Shown in pieces: positions 8,598 through 16,692 of a stretch of 36,851 bases of DNA (position 1 is the first letter of the stretch; the number at the start of each line of letters is the position of its first letter). The notes beneath the pieces were generated by a model that was not told the origin of the DNA, made no database searches, and saw only the letters and a list, made by a program, of their open reading frames with translations. The position numbers were made by a program, and so were the translations under genes. Origin of the DNA: Acidimicrobiales bacterium (GTDB taxonomy: Bacteria > Actinomycetota > Acidimicrobiia > Acidimicrobiales > Aldehydirespiratoraceae); the NCBI GenBank assembly GCA_029263195.1, contig JAJCXX010000094.1, forward strand, positions 1 to 36,851, read 5' to 3'.

Positions 8598-9346
8598 CGA
8601 ACCGACAGGTGGTCGATGAGCGCTGCCACTGCTCCCGATGCCGTGTGCACCGTTGCTTCGATCGCCACATCAACTCCGAGATCCCGCGCGGTAGCCGATG
8701 TGGCCGGACCGATCGAGACCACCAGAGGTGGCAAGCCCTCGATCCCGATCGCCTCGATCAGGCTCGTGACCGTGGACGACGAGCTGAAGATCACCACATC
8801 GGATTGTCGGCAAGCAACTCCGGCGGCGTCGTCGACCTCGACGGAGACGGTGCGGTAGGCCGCGACATCGTCGACCTCCCATCCACGATCGGTGAGAACT
8901 GTGGGCAGGACATCTCGAGCTGTTTCGGCGCGCGCCAACATCACCCGGCTGCCGGTCGCCGGCGGATCGGGGAACACCTCCAGGAGTCCCTCGGCTATCG
9001 CTCGTCGGGGAACAAGATCGATCTGCAGTCCGAGCAGTTCCGCCTCGCGGCTCGTCGCTGGCCCGATGGCCGCGACATTCACACCGTCGGCCAGAGGTCG
9101 GGCCGCGGTGGCCGCCCCCACTCTTGCGGCACCGTTGGGACTGGTGACCACCAGCCAGTCTCCCGAGACGAGCCCCGCCAGACCGCGGCGCAGCGCCGAG
9201 CCACCGTCGGCGGGATCCTCGATGGAGATCACCGGCACCAGCACCGCTTCGGCGCCGGCCTCCTCGAGCAACTCGACCAGTGACCCCGACTGAGAACGCG
9301 GACGGGTGACCACGACACGACGGCCCGAGAGAGGCCCAGGCGTCAT
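8594..9346 (-). CDS. hemD: Uroporphyrinogen-III synthase
   Basis: 250 residues from ATG 9346, which overlaps the hemC stop as ATGA; the frame extends upstream into hemC but the coupled start fits the family length. Closes and inverts ring D of hydroxymethylbilane to give uroporphyrinogen III. Low-conservation family, but landmarks are visible: the N-terminal GRRVVVTRPRSQSGSL, TSPNGAARV in the first domain, DDVAAYRTV at the linker, FSSSSTVTSLIEA, and SIGPATSATARDLG in the second domain. Position between hemC and the HAD gene confirms the call. Not fused to a uroporphyrinogen methyltransferase, unlike several actinobacterial versions. Confidence 0.93.
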   Translation of the reverse strand: MTPGPLSGRRVVVTRPRSQSGSLVELLEEAGAEAVLVPVISIEDPADGGSALRRGLAGLVSGDWLVVTSPNGAARVGAATAARPLADGVNVAAIGPATSREAELLGLQIDLVPRRAIAEGLLEVFPDPPATGSRVMLARAETARDVLPTVLTDRGWEVDDVAAYRTVSVEVDDAAGVACRQSDVVIFSSSSTVTSLIEAIGIEGLPPLVVSIGPATSATARDLGVDVAIEATVHTASGAVAALIDHLSVR

Positions 9347-10239
9347 CGCAGATCGGCCAGCAGGTCGGACCCGCCGCACTCGTCGAGCAAGTAGCGGGCG
9401 ACTCCACGACCGAGCTCATCGGGGTCCGTACCGGAACGACGTTCAGTGATCAGAACCCTGCCATCGAGAGTCGCGAGCATTCCGGCGATCTCGATCGAGT
9501 CGCCGGACAACACGGCGTGAGCGCCGGCCGGAAGATCGCAGTCGCCGCCGAGCTCGGCCAGAAAGGCCCGCTCCGCGTCGACGGCTCGTCGGCTCGGTGC
9601 ATGTTCGATCGAGGTGAGCAGATCGCAGATTCGTGGGTCGTCGGCCCGGCATTCGATCGCCAGGGCTCCTTGTGACACCTGCGGCACGAGTATTGACGGG
9701 TCGACCCGATCGACCACGTCCGGGGTCTCGCCGAGTCGGTCGATCGCCGCTGCCGCCATGACAATGGCGTCAAAGTCGGATGCCTTCGAGAGTCGGGTGG
9801 AGATGTTGCCGCGAAGCTCCGAGAAGACAAGGTCGGGACGATGCCAGCTCAACTGAGCGCGGCGCCTGACCGATCCGGTGCCGATCCGAGCACCCACCGG
9901 CAGATCCTCGAGCCGACAGCCGATCAGCGCGTCGCGCGCGTCGGCGCGCTCGGGCACCGCAATCAACACCAAGCCGTCGGGCGATAGCGCCGGGAGGTCC
10001 TTGCCGGAGTGAACTGCAAGGTCGGCGCGACCGTCGAGCACGGCCGCCTGCACCTCCTTCACGAACACACCCTTCCCGCCCATTTCATGGATCGGAACAT
10101 CGGTTCGCCGGTCGCCGACCGTGGAGACCACCACGTCTTCGATCTCGACCGAGTCGTCGACTCCGCTCAGCAGCGACGCAACATGATGGGTTTGCCAAAG
10201 AGCGAGGGCACTACCCCTCGTTGCTGCTCGCAAACGCAC
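9343..10239 (-). CDS. hemC: Porphobilinogen deaminase (hydroxymethylbilane synthase)
   Basis: 298 residues, GTG start at 10239. Polymerises four porphobilinogens. Seen: RAATRGSALALWQT at the N-terminus, the catalytic region around Asp73 (RADLAVHSGKDLP; the usual VHSMKD has Gly for Met), RRRAQLSWHRPDL, ELRGNISTRL, and the dipyrromethane-cofactor Cys234 in LGGDCDLPAGAHA. Starts 8 bases after the hemA stop and overlaps hemD by 4 bases, so hemA-hemC-hemD-HAD form a tight operon. No truncation or frameshift. Confidence 0.97.
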   Translation of the reverse strand: MRLRAATRGSALALWQTHHVASLLSGVDDSVEIEDVVVSTVGDRRTDVPIHEMGGKGVFVKEVQAAVLDGRADLAVHSGKDLPALSPDGLVLIAVPERADARDALIGCRLEDLPVGARIGTGSVRRRAQLSWHRPDLVFSELRGNISTRLSKASDFDAIVMAAAAIDRLGETPDVVDRVDPSILVPQVSQGALAIECRADDPRICDLLTSIEHAPSRRAVDAERAFLAELGGDCDLPAGAHAVLSGDSIEIAGMLATLDGRVLITERRSGTDPDELGRGVARYLLDECGGSDLLADLR

Positions 10240-10247
10240 GGCAGATT

Positions 10248-11507
10248 TCAGAGGTCGAACAGATCGCGCAGGGAGTCGGCGAGACGCTCGCCCCTGGCGT
10301 GGCCCGCCGAATCCTTGAGCTTCACGGTGGGCTCATGGAGCAACTTGTTGACCACACCCTTGGTGATCGACTCCACAGCTTCACGTTGCTTGGGATCGAG
10401 ATCGGCGAGCTTGGCCGAATAGCGCTGCAGTTCCTGCTGACGCACATCTTCGGCCTTGCGGCGCAGGTCGCTGACCAATGGAGCAACTTCGCGGGCCGAG
10501 GTGATCGACCGGTAACGATCGACTTCGTGATCGACGATGGCGTTGACATTGCCGACGGCCCGGGTGCGTCCTATGCACTGTTCGTCGACGAAAGCACCGA
10601 TGTCGGCCATGTCGAAAAGGGTCACTCCCGGCATGTTGCGAATATCCGGATCGACATCACGAGGCACCGCGACATCGACGATCACCAACGGTCGACCGGT
10701 CCGGCGATCGAGCAGAGGCTCGATGTCGCTGGCTTCCAGAATGAGATCCTGAGCGCCGGTGGTGGTGACCAAGATGTCGACCTTCACGAGGGCATCGGCG
10801 AGTTCGTCGAGAGGAACAGCCCGCCCGTGACAGGCATCGGCCAACTTCTCGGCTCTTTCCCAGGTTCGGTTGGCCACGAGTATTTCGGAGGCACCGCCCT
10901 TGGCCAGATTCTTGACGGTGCCTTCGCCCATTTCACCGGCACCGATCACGAGCACGCTGTTGCCGGCGAGACCTTCGATGTGATCTCCCGCTATCGCCAC
11001 CGCGGCCTGCGACACCGATGCGATGCCGCGTGCGATCGCCGTCTCGGTGCGGGCCCGCTTGCCAGTCTCGAGGGCGTGGCGAAACAGGGGTCCCAGCAGC
11101 GAACCGACCGCTCCTTCATCGCGAGCGATCTCCCACGAGGTCTTGACCTGACCGAGAACCTCATGCTCACCGAGCACCGCCGAATCGAGACCGGCGGCAA
11201 CCGAGAACAAATGTCGGACGGCCTCTTCATCGTGGTGGGCATAGATGTGGTCGGCAACCACCTCGGGCGGTAAGCCGGAGTGGAGCGCGAGGAATTCGCG
11301 GATCTCCTGGTAGCCGCCGTGGTAGCGCTCCGCCAGGGCGTAGATCTCGATCCGATTGCAAGTGGACAGGATCACCACCTCTGAGAGGTTGTGGGCCGAA
11401 CGGAGCTCGGACAGCGCCTTGGGCATCTTTTCTGCCGGCACGGTGAGCTGCTCAAGGATCGACAATGGCGTCGACCTGTGGTTGCAACCAATCGCGACTA
11501 TCGACAC
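10248..11507 (-). CDS. hemA: Glutamyl-tRNA reductase
   Basis: 419 residues. I choose GTG 11507 because GAGGAA lies about 7 bases upstream, and because it puts the catalytic Cys at residue 50 (STCNRIEIYAL), the usual position; the frame is open to an ATG at 11552, which would add 15 unlikely residues. NADPH-dependent reduction of glutamyl-tRNA to glutamate-1-semialdehyde, the committed step. Other landmarks: GCNHRSTPLS at the N-terminus, LGEHEVLGQVK, the NADPH loop VIGAGEMGEG, VANRTWERAEKLA, and IVDVAVPRDVDP. Lies directly downstream of rex in the order known from Streptomyces rex-hemACD. Confidence 0.97.
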   Translation of the reverse strand: MSIVAIGCNHRSTPLSILEQLTVPAEKMPKALSELRSAHNLSEVVILSTCNRIEIYALAERYHGGYQEIREFLALHSGLPPEVVADHIYAHHDEEAVRHLFSVAAGLDSAVLGEHEVLGQVKTSWEIARDEGAVGSLLGPLFRHALETGKRARTETAIARGIASVSQAAVAIAGDHIEGLAGNSVLVIGAGEMGEGTVKNLAKGGASEILVANRTWERAEKLADACHGRAVPLDELADALVKVDILVTTTGAQDLILEASDIEPLLDRRTGRPLVIVDVAVPRDVDPDIRNMPGVTLFDMADIGAFVDEQCIGRTRAVGNVNAIVDHEVDRYRSITSAREVAPLVSDLRRKAEDVRQQELQRYSAKLADLDPKQREAVESITKGVVNKLLHEPTVKLKDSAGHARGERLADSLRDLFDL

Positions 11508-11531
11508 GGAACGTTCCTCGGACTTGCGGGT

Positions 11532-11546
11532 CCCGCACTGTGCGGG
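11532..11546. repeat. Short perfect inverted repeat in the hemA leader
   Basis: CCCGCACTGTGCGGG is a 15-base inverted repeat with 6 to 7 pairable bases per arm. It ends 24 bases before the hemA GTG start, between rex and hemA. It has no following U-run, so it is not a convincing terminator. It could be an RNA hairpin in the hemA leader or a protein-binding dyad. Function unknown. Confidence 0.5.
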
Positions 11547-11661
11547 GTTCAACTGAGATTGTGGTGTGAGACCAAGTTTGCCAGTAGAGCCGTTGGTCCC
11601 ACAGGCGTCTTCTCACGCGAATTCCTCAGGCAGGCTATACAGCCAGCCACGCTGAGGGAAC

Positions 11662-12306
11662 TCAGGATTCGTCTATCACTGCCTTCTGTAGGTGAAAACC
11701 GAGAATCTGGAGCTGGGTAGAAAGATCAACCGATCGCAGTTCCACATCGGCCGGAACAGTGAGATTGATCGGAGAAAAGTTCAGAATCGAACGAATACCA
11801 GTGGCCACCAGGCGATCGACCGCTCCCTGAGATGCCTCAACCGGTGTCGAAATGACCGCGATGGCAATCAAATGGTGTTTGACCACCTCGGGAATCTCAC
11901 TCGGGGAATGAACCGGAACACCGTCGAACGTGTGACCGATCTTCGCCGGATCTGTGTCTATGGCCGCCAGAACCGGAAAGCCCCGTTCGGTGAAGCCGGT
12001 GTGGTTGGCGAGGGCCCGACCGAGATTTCCGAATCCGCAGACCACGACCGGCCGGGTGTTGGCCAGACCAAGCGCGCCGTTGATCTCGAATCTGAGGTAG
12101 TCGACGTCGTAGCCAACCCCACGTGTCCCGTAGGTGCCGAGGTGGCTCAGGTCCTTGCGGAGCTTCGGGGCGTTGACGCCCGACAATTCGGCGAGTTCCT
12201 CCGACGACACGGTGGAGACGCCCACCGCGGCCAGGTCAACCAGGGTCCGTAGGTAGCTGGGAAGCCGAGCTACCGTCGCCTCGGGGATGTGGCCGTAACT
12301 ATTCAT
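11662..12306 (-). CDS. rex: Redox-sensing transcriptional repressor Rex
   Basis: 214 residues. DNA-binding repressor that senses the NADH/NAD+ ratio. N-terminal winged helix at about 10-70, with PEATVARLPSYLRTL and VNAPKLRKDLSHLGTYGTRGVGY, typical of Rex. The Rossmann domain begins VVVCGFGNLGRALA (the GxGxxG-type NADH site) and contains AAIDTDPAKIG and VPVH. The C-terminal domain-swap helix is VDLSTQLQILGFHLQ. It is first in a minus-strand run with hemA, and a Rex-type operator sits in its upstream region, implying autoregulation and coupling of heme synthesis to redox state, as described for Streptomyces. Confidence 0.96.
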   Translation of the reverse strand: MNSYGHIPEATVARLPSYLRTLVDLAAVGVSTVSSEELAELSGVNAPKLRKDLSHLGTYGTRGVGYDVDYLRFEINGALGLANTRPVVVCGFGNLGRALANHTGFTERGFPVLAAIDTDPAKIGHTFDGVPVHSPSEIPEVVKHHLIAIAVISTPVEASQGAVDRLVATGIRSILNFSPINLTVPADVELRSVDLSTQLQILGFHLQKAVIDES

Positions 12307-12324
12307 CCGCCCACCGTAGGGACT

Positions 12325-12342
12325 TCGTGAGAGGATTCACAA
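12325..12342. promoter_or_regulatory. Candidate Rex operator upstream of rex
   Basis: The 18 bases TCGTGAGAGGATTCACAA match the Rex operator form TTGTGAA-N4-TTCACAA at all but two defined positions; the core is GTGA-N6-TCAC. It lies 19 bases before the rex ATG in the 78-base gap after the acyl-CoA ligase, where a repressor would block transcription of rex and the following hem genes. The consensus is established knowledge; binding here is inferred. Confidence 0.75.
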
Positions 12343-12384
12343 ACAGATTCGTCGATGCTCGGAGGAGGCCAGACTCTCCCGAAA

Positions 12385-13881
12385 TCAATCGAGCTGACGG
12401 CGCAGAATCTTCCCACCGAGACCGCGAGGCAACTCGTCGACCTCATCGATCTTCGACGGACACTTGTAGCGGGCGAGTTCGGTGGCGCACCAGTCGACCA
12501 GGTCGTCCTCCTCGATCGAACGGCCCGATCGAGGAACCACGTAGGCCTTCACGGCCTCACCGGTGTGAGGATGTGGAATACCCACGACCGCCGCCTCGGC
12601 GACCGCTGGATGGGTCACCAACACCCGCTCGACTTCGGCCGGGTAGACGTTGAAACCGGAGACGATGATGAGATCTTTGGCACGATCGACGATGAACAGG
12701 AAGCCGTCGTCGTCGACCACCGCCATGTCGCCGGTGTGGAGCCAGCCATCCGAATCCAGAGCACGCGCCGTGGCCTCGGGGTCCTGCCAATAGCCGGGGA
12801 ACACGTTGGCGCCTCTCACGATGATCTCGCCCGGGTCGCCGATGTAGACATCGCCGCCCGCTGGGTCGATCAGCCGCATCTCGACCCCTGGGATGGGGCG
12901 ACCGATCGAACCGATCGGGGCCCCGGTGCCGGCAGCCAAGGTCACACTCGGGCTGGCCTCGGTGAGGCCGTATCCCTCGACAATGTCGATCCCCAGATTC
13001 TCGTGTGCGTCGCGAACCACCCGGTCGGGGATGGGGGCCGCGCCCGACACCGACAATCGCACGGTCGCCAATGCCTCGGGTGGCGCATCTTCCACCTGGC
13101 TCAGGGCGGCCCACATCGTGGGAGGCCCGATGAGGATGCTCGCCCGCTCATCGGCCACGAGCTCAAGCATCGACAGCGGGTCGAATCGCTCGACGAGAAC
13201 GATGGTTGCCCCCACATAGAGGGCGAGGTTGAGGATCGAGTTGAGCCCGAGGACGTGGAACAGGGGCACGACACACACGGTGACATCGTCGGGCCGGGTC
13301 GAGCTGACCGGAGCGCTCTGAACCTGGCGAAGATTGGCCGACAGGTTTCCGTGAGTGAGCATCGCGGCCTTCGGATGGCCGGCGGTGCCGCTCGTGAACA
13401 ACAGAGCAGCCAGATCAGTGTCGGAACGCTCAACGATCGGAGTTGACTCCGAGGCCGCCACCAACTCATCGAAATCGATGCTCCCTTCGAAGCTCTGACG
13501 AGTGGGAGTGAGCAGGAATTCGAGGGACGGCACGGCCGAACGATCGATATCGGAGAGGTTGTGGACCCCAGCCGGACCAACGATGACCGCACGCGCCCCG
13601 ACCACCTCGATCTCGCGCTGAAGCTCGGCCGCTGGACTCTGTGGGTTGAGGGGCACTGCCACGAATCCGCAACCGATCGCGGCCAACCACGCTCGCACGA
13701 AACGCGAGTTGGTACCGCAGAGAATTGCCACCCGATCGCCCTGCACGAGGCCGAGCGAAGTAAGCGCACCTCGCGTGGCCGCGATCTCACGCCTCAGACG
13801 GCTATAGGAGATTCGATCGCCGCCCGAAACCACAGCTGTGTGGTCGTCTGGGTGATCGTCGAGCAGGGTTGCGAGATTCAC
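12385..13881 (-). CDS. AMP-dependent acyl-CoA synthetase / ligase
   Basis: 498 residues, GTG start at 13881. ANL-superfamily adenylating enzyme activating a carboxylic acid to its CoA thioester via an acyl-AMP. Seen: the ATP P-loop LLFTSGTAGHPKAAMLTH (about 161-178), PLFHVLGLN, the YGLTEASP motif (A5), GWLHTGDMAVVDDDGF (A7), the hinge VDRAKDLIIVSGFNVYP (A8), and the catalytic Lys in LPRGLGGKILRRQL (A10) at the C-terminus. Length and motifs fit medium/long-chain fatty-acyl-CoA ligases, but acid specificity cannot be read. Upstream of rex on the same strand; the Rex operator between them suggests separate control. Confidence 0.92.
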   Translation of the reverse strand: MNLATLLDDHPDDHTAVVSGGDRISYSRLRREIAATRGALTSLGLVQGDRVAILCGTNSRFVRAWLAAIGCGFVAVPLNPQSPAAELQREIEVVGARAVIVGPAGVHNLSDIDRSAVPSLEFLLTPTRQSFEGSIDFDELVAASESTPIVERSDTDLAALLFTSGTAGHPKAAMLTHGNLSANLRQVQSAPVSSTRPDDVTVCVVPLFHVLGLNSILNLALYVGATIVLVERFDPLSMLELVADERASILIGPPTMWAALSQVEDAPPEALATVRLSVSGAAPIPDRVVRDAHENLGIDIVEGYGLTEASPSVTLAAGTGAPIGSIGRPIPGVEMRLIDPAGGDVYIGDPGEIIVRGANVFPGYWQDPEATARALDSDGWLHTGDMAVVDDDGFLFIVDRAKDLIIVSGFNVYPAEVERVLVTHPAVAEAAVVGIPHPHTGEAVKAYVVPRSGRSIEEDDLVDWCATELARYKCPSKIDEVDELPRGLGGKILRRQLD

Positions 13882-13988
13882 GTGTGTCCATTCAACCGGT
13901 ATGTCTTCAAGGTGATGATGGCACGCATCCGGGAACTTGCCCCAACCGCCTCAAGGATACACACCGAGCGGCCGACTGGAAGACAGCC

Positions 13989-14714
13989 ATGTTCCGCGCC
14001 AAAGTCACCGACGTCCACCCTTCCAGAATCATCCGTCACCGTTCGATTGGTGTGTTCGGCCTGCTGATTGTCGTGGCCCTGTTCACCTCGTTTGCGGCTC
14101 AACCAACCGCCCCAGCCGCGGCCACCGCCGACGAAGAGGCCCAGTTCGTGGCTGGTCTCAACCAGGTGCGCGCCGGGGTCGGACTGCCTGCACTCACGAT
14201 CAACTCCGAGTTGGTGGCGTTGTCACGCGGCCACGCTCAGGTGATGGCGGACGCCGGCCACATCTTCCACGCCGATCCGATCAGCGCCGGGTTCACCGGG
14301 GCATGGGCCAAACTTGGAGAGAACGTGGGGGTGGGCGCCAACGTCCCGGTGTTGGTCGATGCCTTCGTGGCGAGCCCCGGCCACTACGCCAACATCGTCG
14401 ATCCGGCCTTCACTCAGATCGGCGTCGGCGTGGTGTGGCGGGACAACGCCATGTACACCACGCATCGTTTCCTGCAGCTTCCGGGGGCACCCCCGACCAC
14501 CACCACCGCCGCTCCTCCACCCGCGACCACCTCACCGCCAGCGACCGCTCCACCGTCGGTCACGACTTCTCCCCCATCGGTCACGACTTCTCCCCCCACG
14601 ACCGCTCCGCCGCCACCCTCGACCACCACGACTCTCGCCCCCCTTCCCCCGCCGGTGATCCTCGCCGAGCGCGTGATCGAATTGGTGAATCTGGCGAATC
14701 TGGTCGGTCCCTAG
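13989..14714 (+). CDS. Secreted CAP/SCP-domain protein with Pro/Thr-rich tail
   Basis: 241 residues from ATG 13989; the frame is open further upstream but would overlap the divergent ligase. The N-terminus is basic followed by a hydrophobic segment (about 20-36, IGVFGLLIVVALFTS), a signal peptide or anchor. A CAP domain (about 50-170) shows FVAGLNQVRAGVGLPAL, the HAQVMA-AGHIFH region, LGENVGVGA, SPGHYANIVDP and IGVGVVW, the order seen in bacterial YkwD-type proteins. A low-complexity Pro/Thr/Ser segment (about 165-222) follows, probably extended and possibly glycosylated. The C-terminal end is a short amphipathic stretch (ILAERVIELVNLANL). Probably a cell-surface or wall-associated protein; substrate unknown. 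Confidence 0.86.
   Translation: MFRAKVTDVHPSRIIRHRSIGVFGLLIVVALFTSFAAQPTAPAAATADEEAQFVAGLNQVRAGVGLPALTINSELVALSRGHAQVMADAGHIFHADPISAGFTGAWAKLGENVGVGANVPVLVDAFVASPGHYANIVDPAFTQIGVGVVWRDNAMYTTHRFLQLPGAPPTTTTAAPPPATTSPPATAPPSVTTSPPSVTTSPPTTAPPPPSTTTTLAPLPPPVILAERVIELVNLANLVGP
14556..14597 (+). repeat. 21-bp tandem duplication in the CAP-protein tail
   Basis: Two adjacent 21-base units (14556-14576 and 14577-14597), beginning TCGGTCACGACTTCTCCCCC and differing only at the last base, encode SVTTSPP twice. The near identity at DNA level suggests recent slippage in the Pro/Thr-rich linker, so tail length may vary between strains. Confidence 0.85.
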
Positions 14715-14715
14715 C

Positions 14716-15726
14716 GTGATCGCCGGTACTCCGTTCGATGGGGTGAGCCCCGCCGTTGATCGCGAAGGCGAAGTCGTGATCACGACCCGCGACCTGAGCC
14801 GCTCCTTCGACGACCGTGTGGCGGTCGACGCGCTCGATCTCGACGTTCACGCCGGAGAGGTACTGGCGCTGCTGGGACCCAACGGGGCCGGCAAGACCAC
14901 GACGGTTCGTCTCTTGAACGGCGTCCTGGCTCCCGATCGCGGCGAGACCCGCGTGTTTGGAATGGACCCCAACACCGACGGCATAGAGGTGCGACGCCGA
15001 ACTGGAGTGCTCACCGAGACTGCTGGCCTCGACGGACGACTCACCGCCCGAGAGAACCTCGAGTTCACGGCGCGAATGCGTGGTCTTTCGAAAGCGGAAT
15101 CCCGACGTCGTGTTGATCTCCAGCTCGACCGTTTCGAGATGCACGACATGGCGGAGTACCGCACCGCCGGTTTCTCGACCGGACAACGAAAACGTCTGGC
15201 CATGGCCCGCGCCCTGTTGCACGATCCGGAGATCCTATTTCTCGACGAGCCCACCTCAGGACTCGATCCCGCGGCTACCCGGGATGTAACCGATCTGATC
15301 GGCTCCCTCGCCCGAGAGCACGGAAGGACAGTGCTTCTCGCCACACACTTCCTCGGCGAAGCCGGCCGGATCGCCGATCGAATGGCAGTGCTCGACCACG
15401 GACGCCTCCGCGCCATCGGCCGACCCGACGATCTCGCGGCGGAACTCTGGAACGGCGTTCCCGCCGACATCGACCTCGGTGGCCCTGCTACGTCGGAAGC
15501 CATCGCCATCGTCGCTTCGGTCGAAGGTGTAATGCGTCAGGAAGCAAGAGCAACCGGACTGACGATCTCGGTTCGCGACCGCACGACCATGGCGCGAGTA
15601 CTCACCGCTCTCACCTCCACAGGCCATGCGGTCTACGGAGCGTCGATGCGACGAGCATCGATGGAAGACGTCTACTTCGCTCTCGAAGACTCACCGATGG
15701 AATCGTTCGAGCAGGTCGCCCGATGA
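14716..15726 (+). CDS. ABC transporter ATP-binding protein
   Basis: 336 residues from GTG 14716, two bases after the CAP gene stop; GTG 14743 or 14776 are possible later starts. Complete nucleotide-binding domain: Walker A GPNGAGKTT (54-62), signature FSTGQ (153-157) in place of LSGGQ, Walker B ILFLDEP (173-179), D-loop SGLD, and the switch His in LLATHFLGEA. A C-terminal extension of about 110 residues resembles the regulatory tail of DrrA/CcmA/NatA-type export ATPases. It overlaps the permease gene by 4 bases (ATGA), so the two form one exporter. The exported substrate is not evident. Confidence 0.93.
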   Translation: MIAGTPFDGVSPAVDREGEVVITTRDLSRSFDDRVAVDALDLDVHAGEVLALLGPNGAGKTTTVRLLNGVLAPDRGETRVFGMDPNTDGIEVRRRTGVLTETAGLDGRLTARENLEFTARMRGLSKAESRRRVDLQLDRFEMHDMAEYRTAGFSTGQRKRLAMARALLHDPEILFLDEPTSGLDPAATRDVTDLIGSLAREHGRTVLLATHFLGEAGRIADRMAVLDHGRLRAIGRPDDLAAELWNGVPADIDLGGPATSEAIAIVASVEGVMRQEARATGLTISVRDRTTMARVLTALTSTGHAVYGASMRRASMEDVYFALEDSPMESFEQVAR

Positions 15727-16571
15727 CTCTTGCCCAGACGCCTCGGAACCATCAGGTGTTCGGCATCGACTGGCCAGTTGTTCGAGCCGTCGTCGCCCGG
15801 GACCTGCGGGCCATTCGCCGATCGAAAGCAGTCATCATTCCGATGCTGCTGGTGCCGTTCCTCTTGCTGGTGGTGTTGCCGCTACTGGTTGGAATAGCGG
15901 CGCGGCGGGCGTCGAGCCCCACCAGCACCATCAGCTTTCTCGATTCACTTCCGGCCGCTCTTGCCGGGCCGATCGCGAGTCTTCCCCCCGACGAGCAACT
16001 CCTCACTCTCGTACTCGGCTACCTGCTGGCACCGCTTTTCCTGATCGTGCCGCTTATGGTCTCGGCGGTGTTGGCCGCCGACGCCTTCGCCGGCGAGAAG
16101 GAGCGGCACACGATGGAGACGTTGCTGCACCTTCCCATCGCCGACCGCGACTTGTTCATCGCCAAGTTCCTCACCGGCTTCCTTCCGGCCGTGGCCATCT
16201 CATGGATCGGCTTCACGGCTTTCGCGGTGGTGGCCAATGCAGTCTCATGGGGAATCGTCGACGGACTGATCGTGCCCAACGGCCTCTGGCTGGTGGTGAT
16301 CTTCTGGGTGGCTCCGGCTGTCGCCACTCTCGGGCTGGGAATCATGGTTCGGGTCTCGGCGCGGTCGCGCACCACCCAAGAGGCCAACCAACTCGGCGGA
16401 GCGGTGATTCTGCCGCTGATCTTCTTGGCGGTCGGCCAGGCCACCGGACTGCTTCTCGTCGATCTGGCGGTGGCCTTCGCGGCCGGAGCCGCCGTGTGGA
16501 TGGTCGCCCTGTTCCTGGTCTGGCGCGGAGCCTCCAAGTTCACCCGGGACCGCATAGCCGGCAACGCCTGA
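15723..16571 (+). CDS. ABC-2 type transporter permease
   Basis: 282 residues, coupled by ATGA to the ATPase gene. One N-terminal membrane helix (about 38-60), an extracytoplasmic segment (about 61-95), then about five further helices. The conserved cytoplasmic element GEKERHTMETLLHLPI (about 125-140) is the hallmark of ABC-2/NatB-like permeases between the second and third helices. The pair resembles NatAB-type exporters, which move ions, drugs or polymers; none can be chosen from sequence. Convergent with the microprotein and SAM hydrolase genes (31-base gap). Confidence 0.9.
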   Translation: MTLAQTPRNHQVFGIDWPVVRAVVARDLRAIRRSKAVIIPMLLVPFLLLVVLPLLVGIAARRASSPTSTISFLDSLPAALAGPIASLPPDEQLLTLVLGYLLAPLFLIVPLMVSAVLAADAFAGEKERHTMETLLHLPIADRDLFIAKFLTGFLPAVAISWIGFTAFAVVANAVSWGIVDGLIVPNGLWLVVIFWVAPAVATLGLGIMVRVSARSRTTQEANQLGGAVILPLIFLAVGQATGLLLVDLAVAFAAGAAVWMVALFLVWRGASKFTRDRIAGNA

Positions 16572-16602
16572 TTCAGCTTCATCCACCGCTGGACGGATCC
16601 GG

Positions 16603-16692
16603 CTAGCGGGCCAGGAAGAAGAACTGCAGCGCTCCGGCGAAGAGGATCATGAACAGCAGAACCGTGATTGCGATCGTGGTACCTGCCCTCAT
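16603..16692 (-). CDS. 29-residue single-helix membrane microprotein
   Basis: A short ORF beginning ATG 16692-16690 (MRAGTTIAITVLLFMILF then AGALQFFFLAR). The ATG overlaps the stop of the SAM hydrolase gene as ATGA, and a near-perfect Shine-Dalgarno, AAGGAGGA (16699-16706 on the opposite strand), ends 6 bases before it, inside the hydrolase reading frame. Residues 6-27 form one hydrophobic helix flanked by Arg, so it should sit in the membrane. No family recognised. The strong ribosome-binding site, stop-start overlap and coherent helix are why I call such a short gene. Chance occurrence remains possible. Confidence 0.65.
   Translation of the reverse strand: MRAGTTIAITVLLFMILFAGALQFFFLAR

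Noticed and set aside
10221..11273. A 350-residue plus-strand open frame within hemA
   Set aside because: Antisense shadow of glutamyl-tRNA reductase with no coherent domain.
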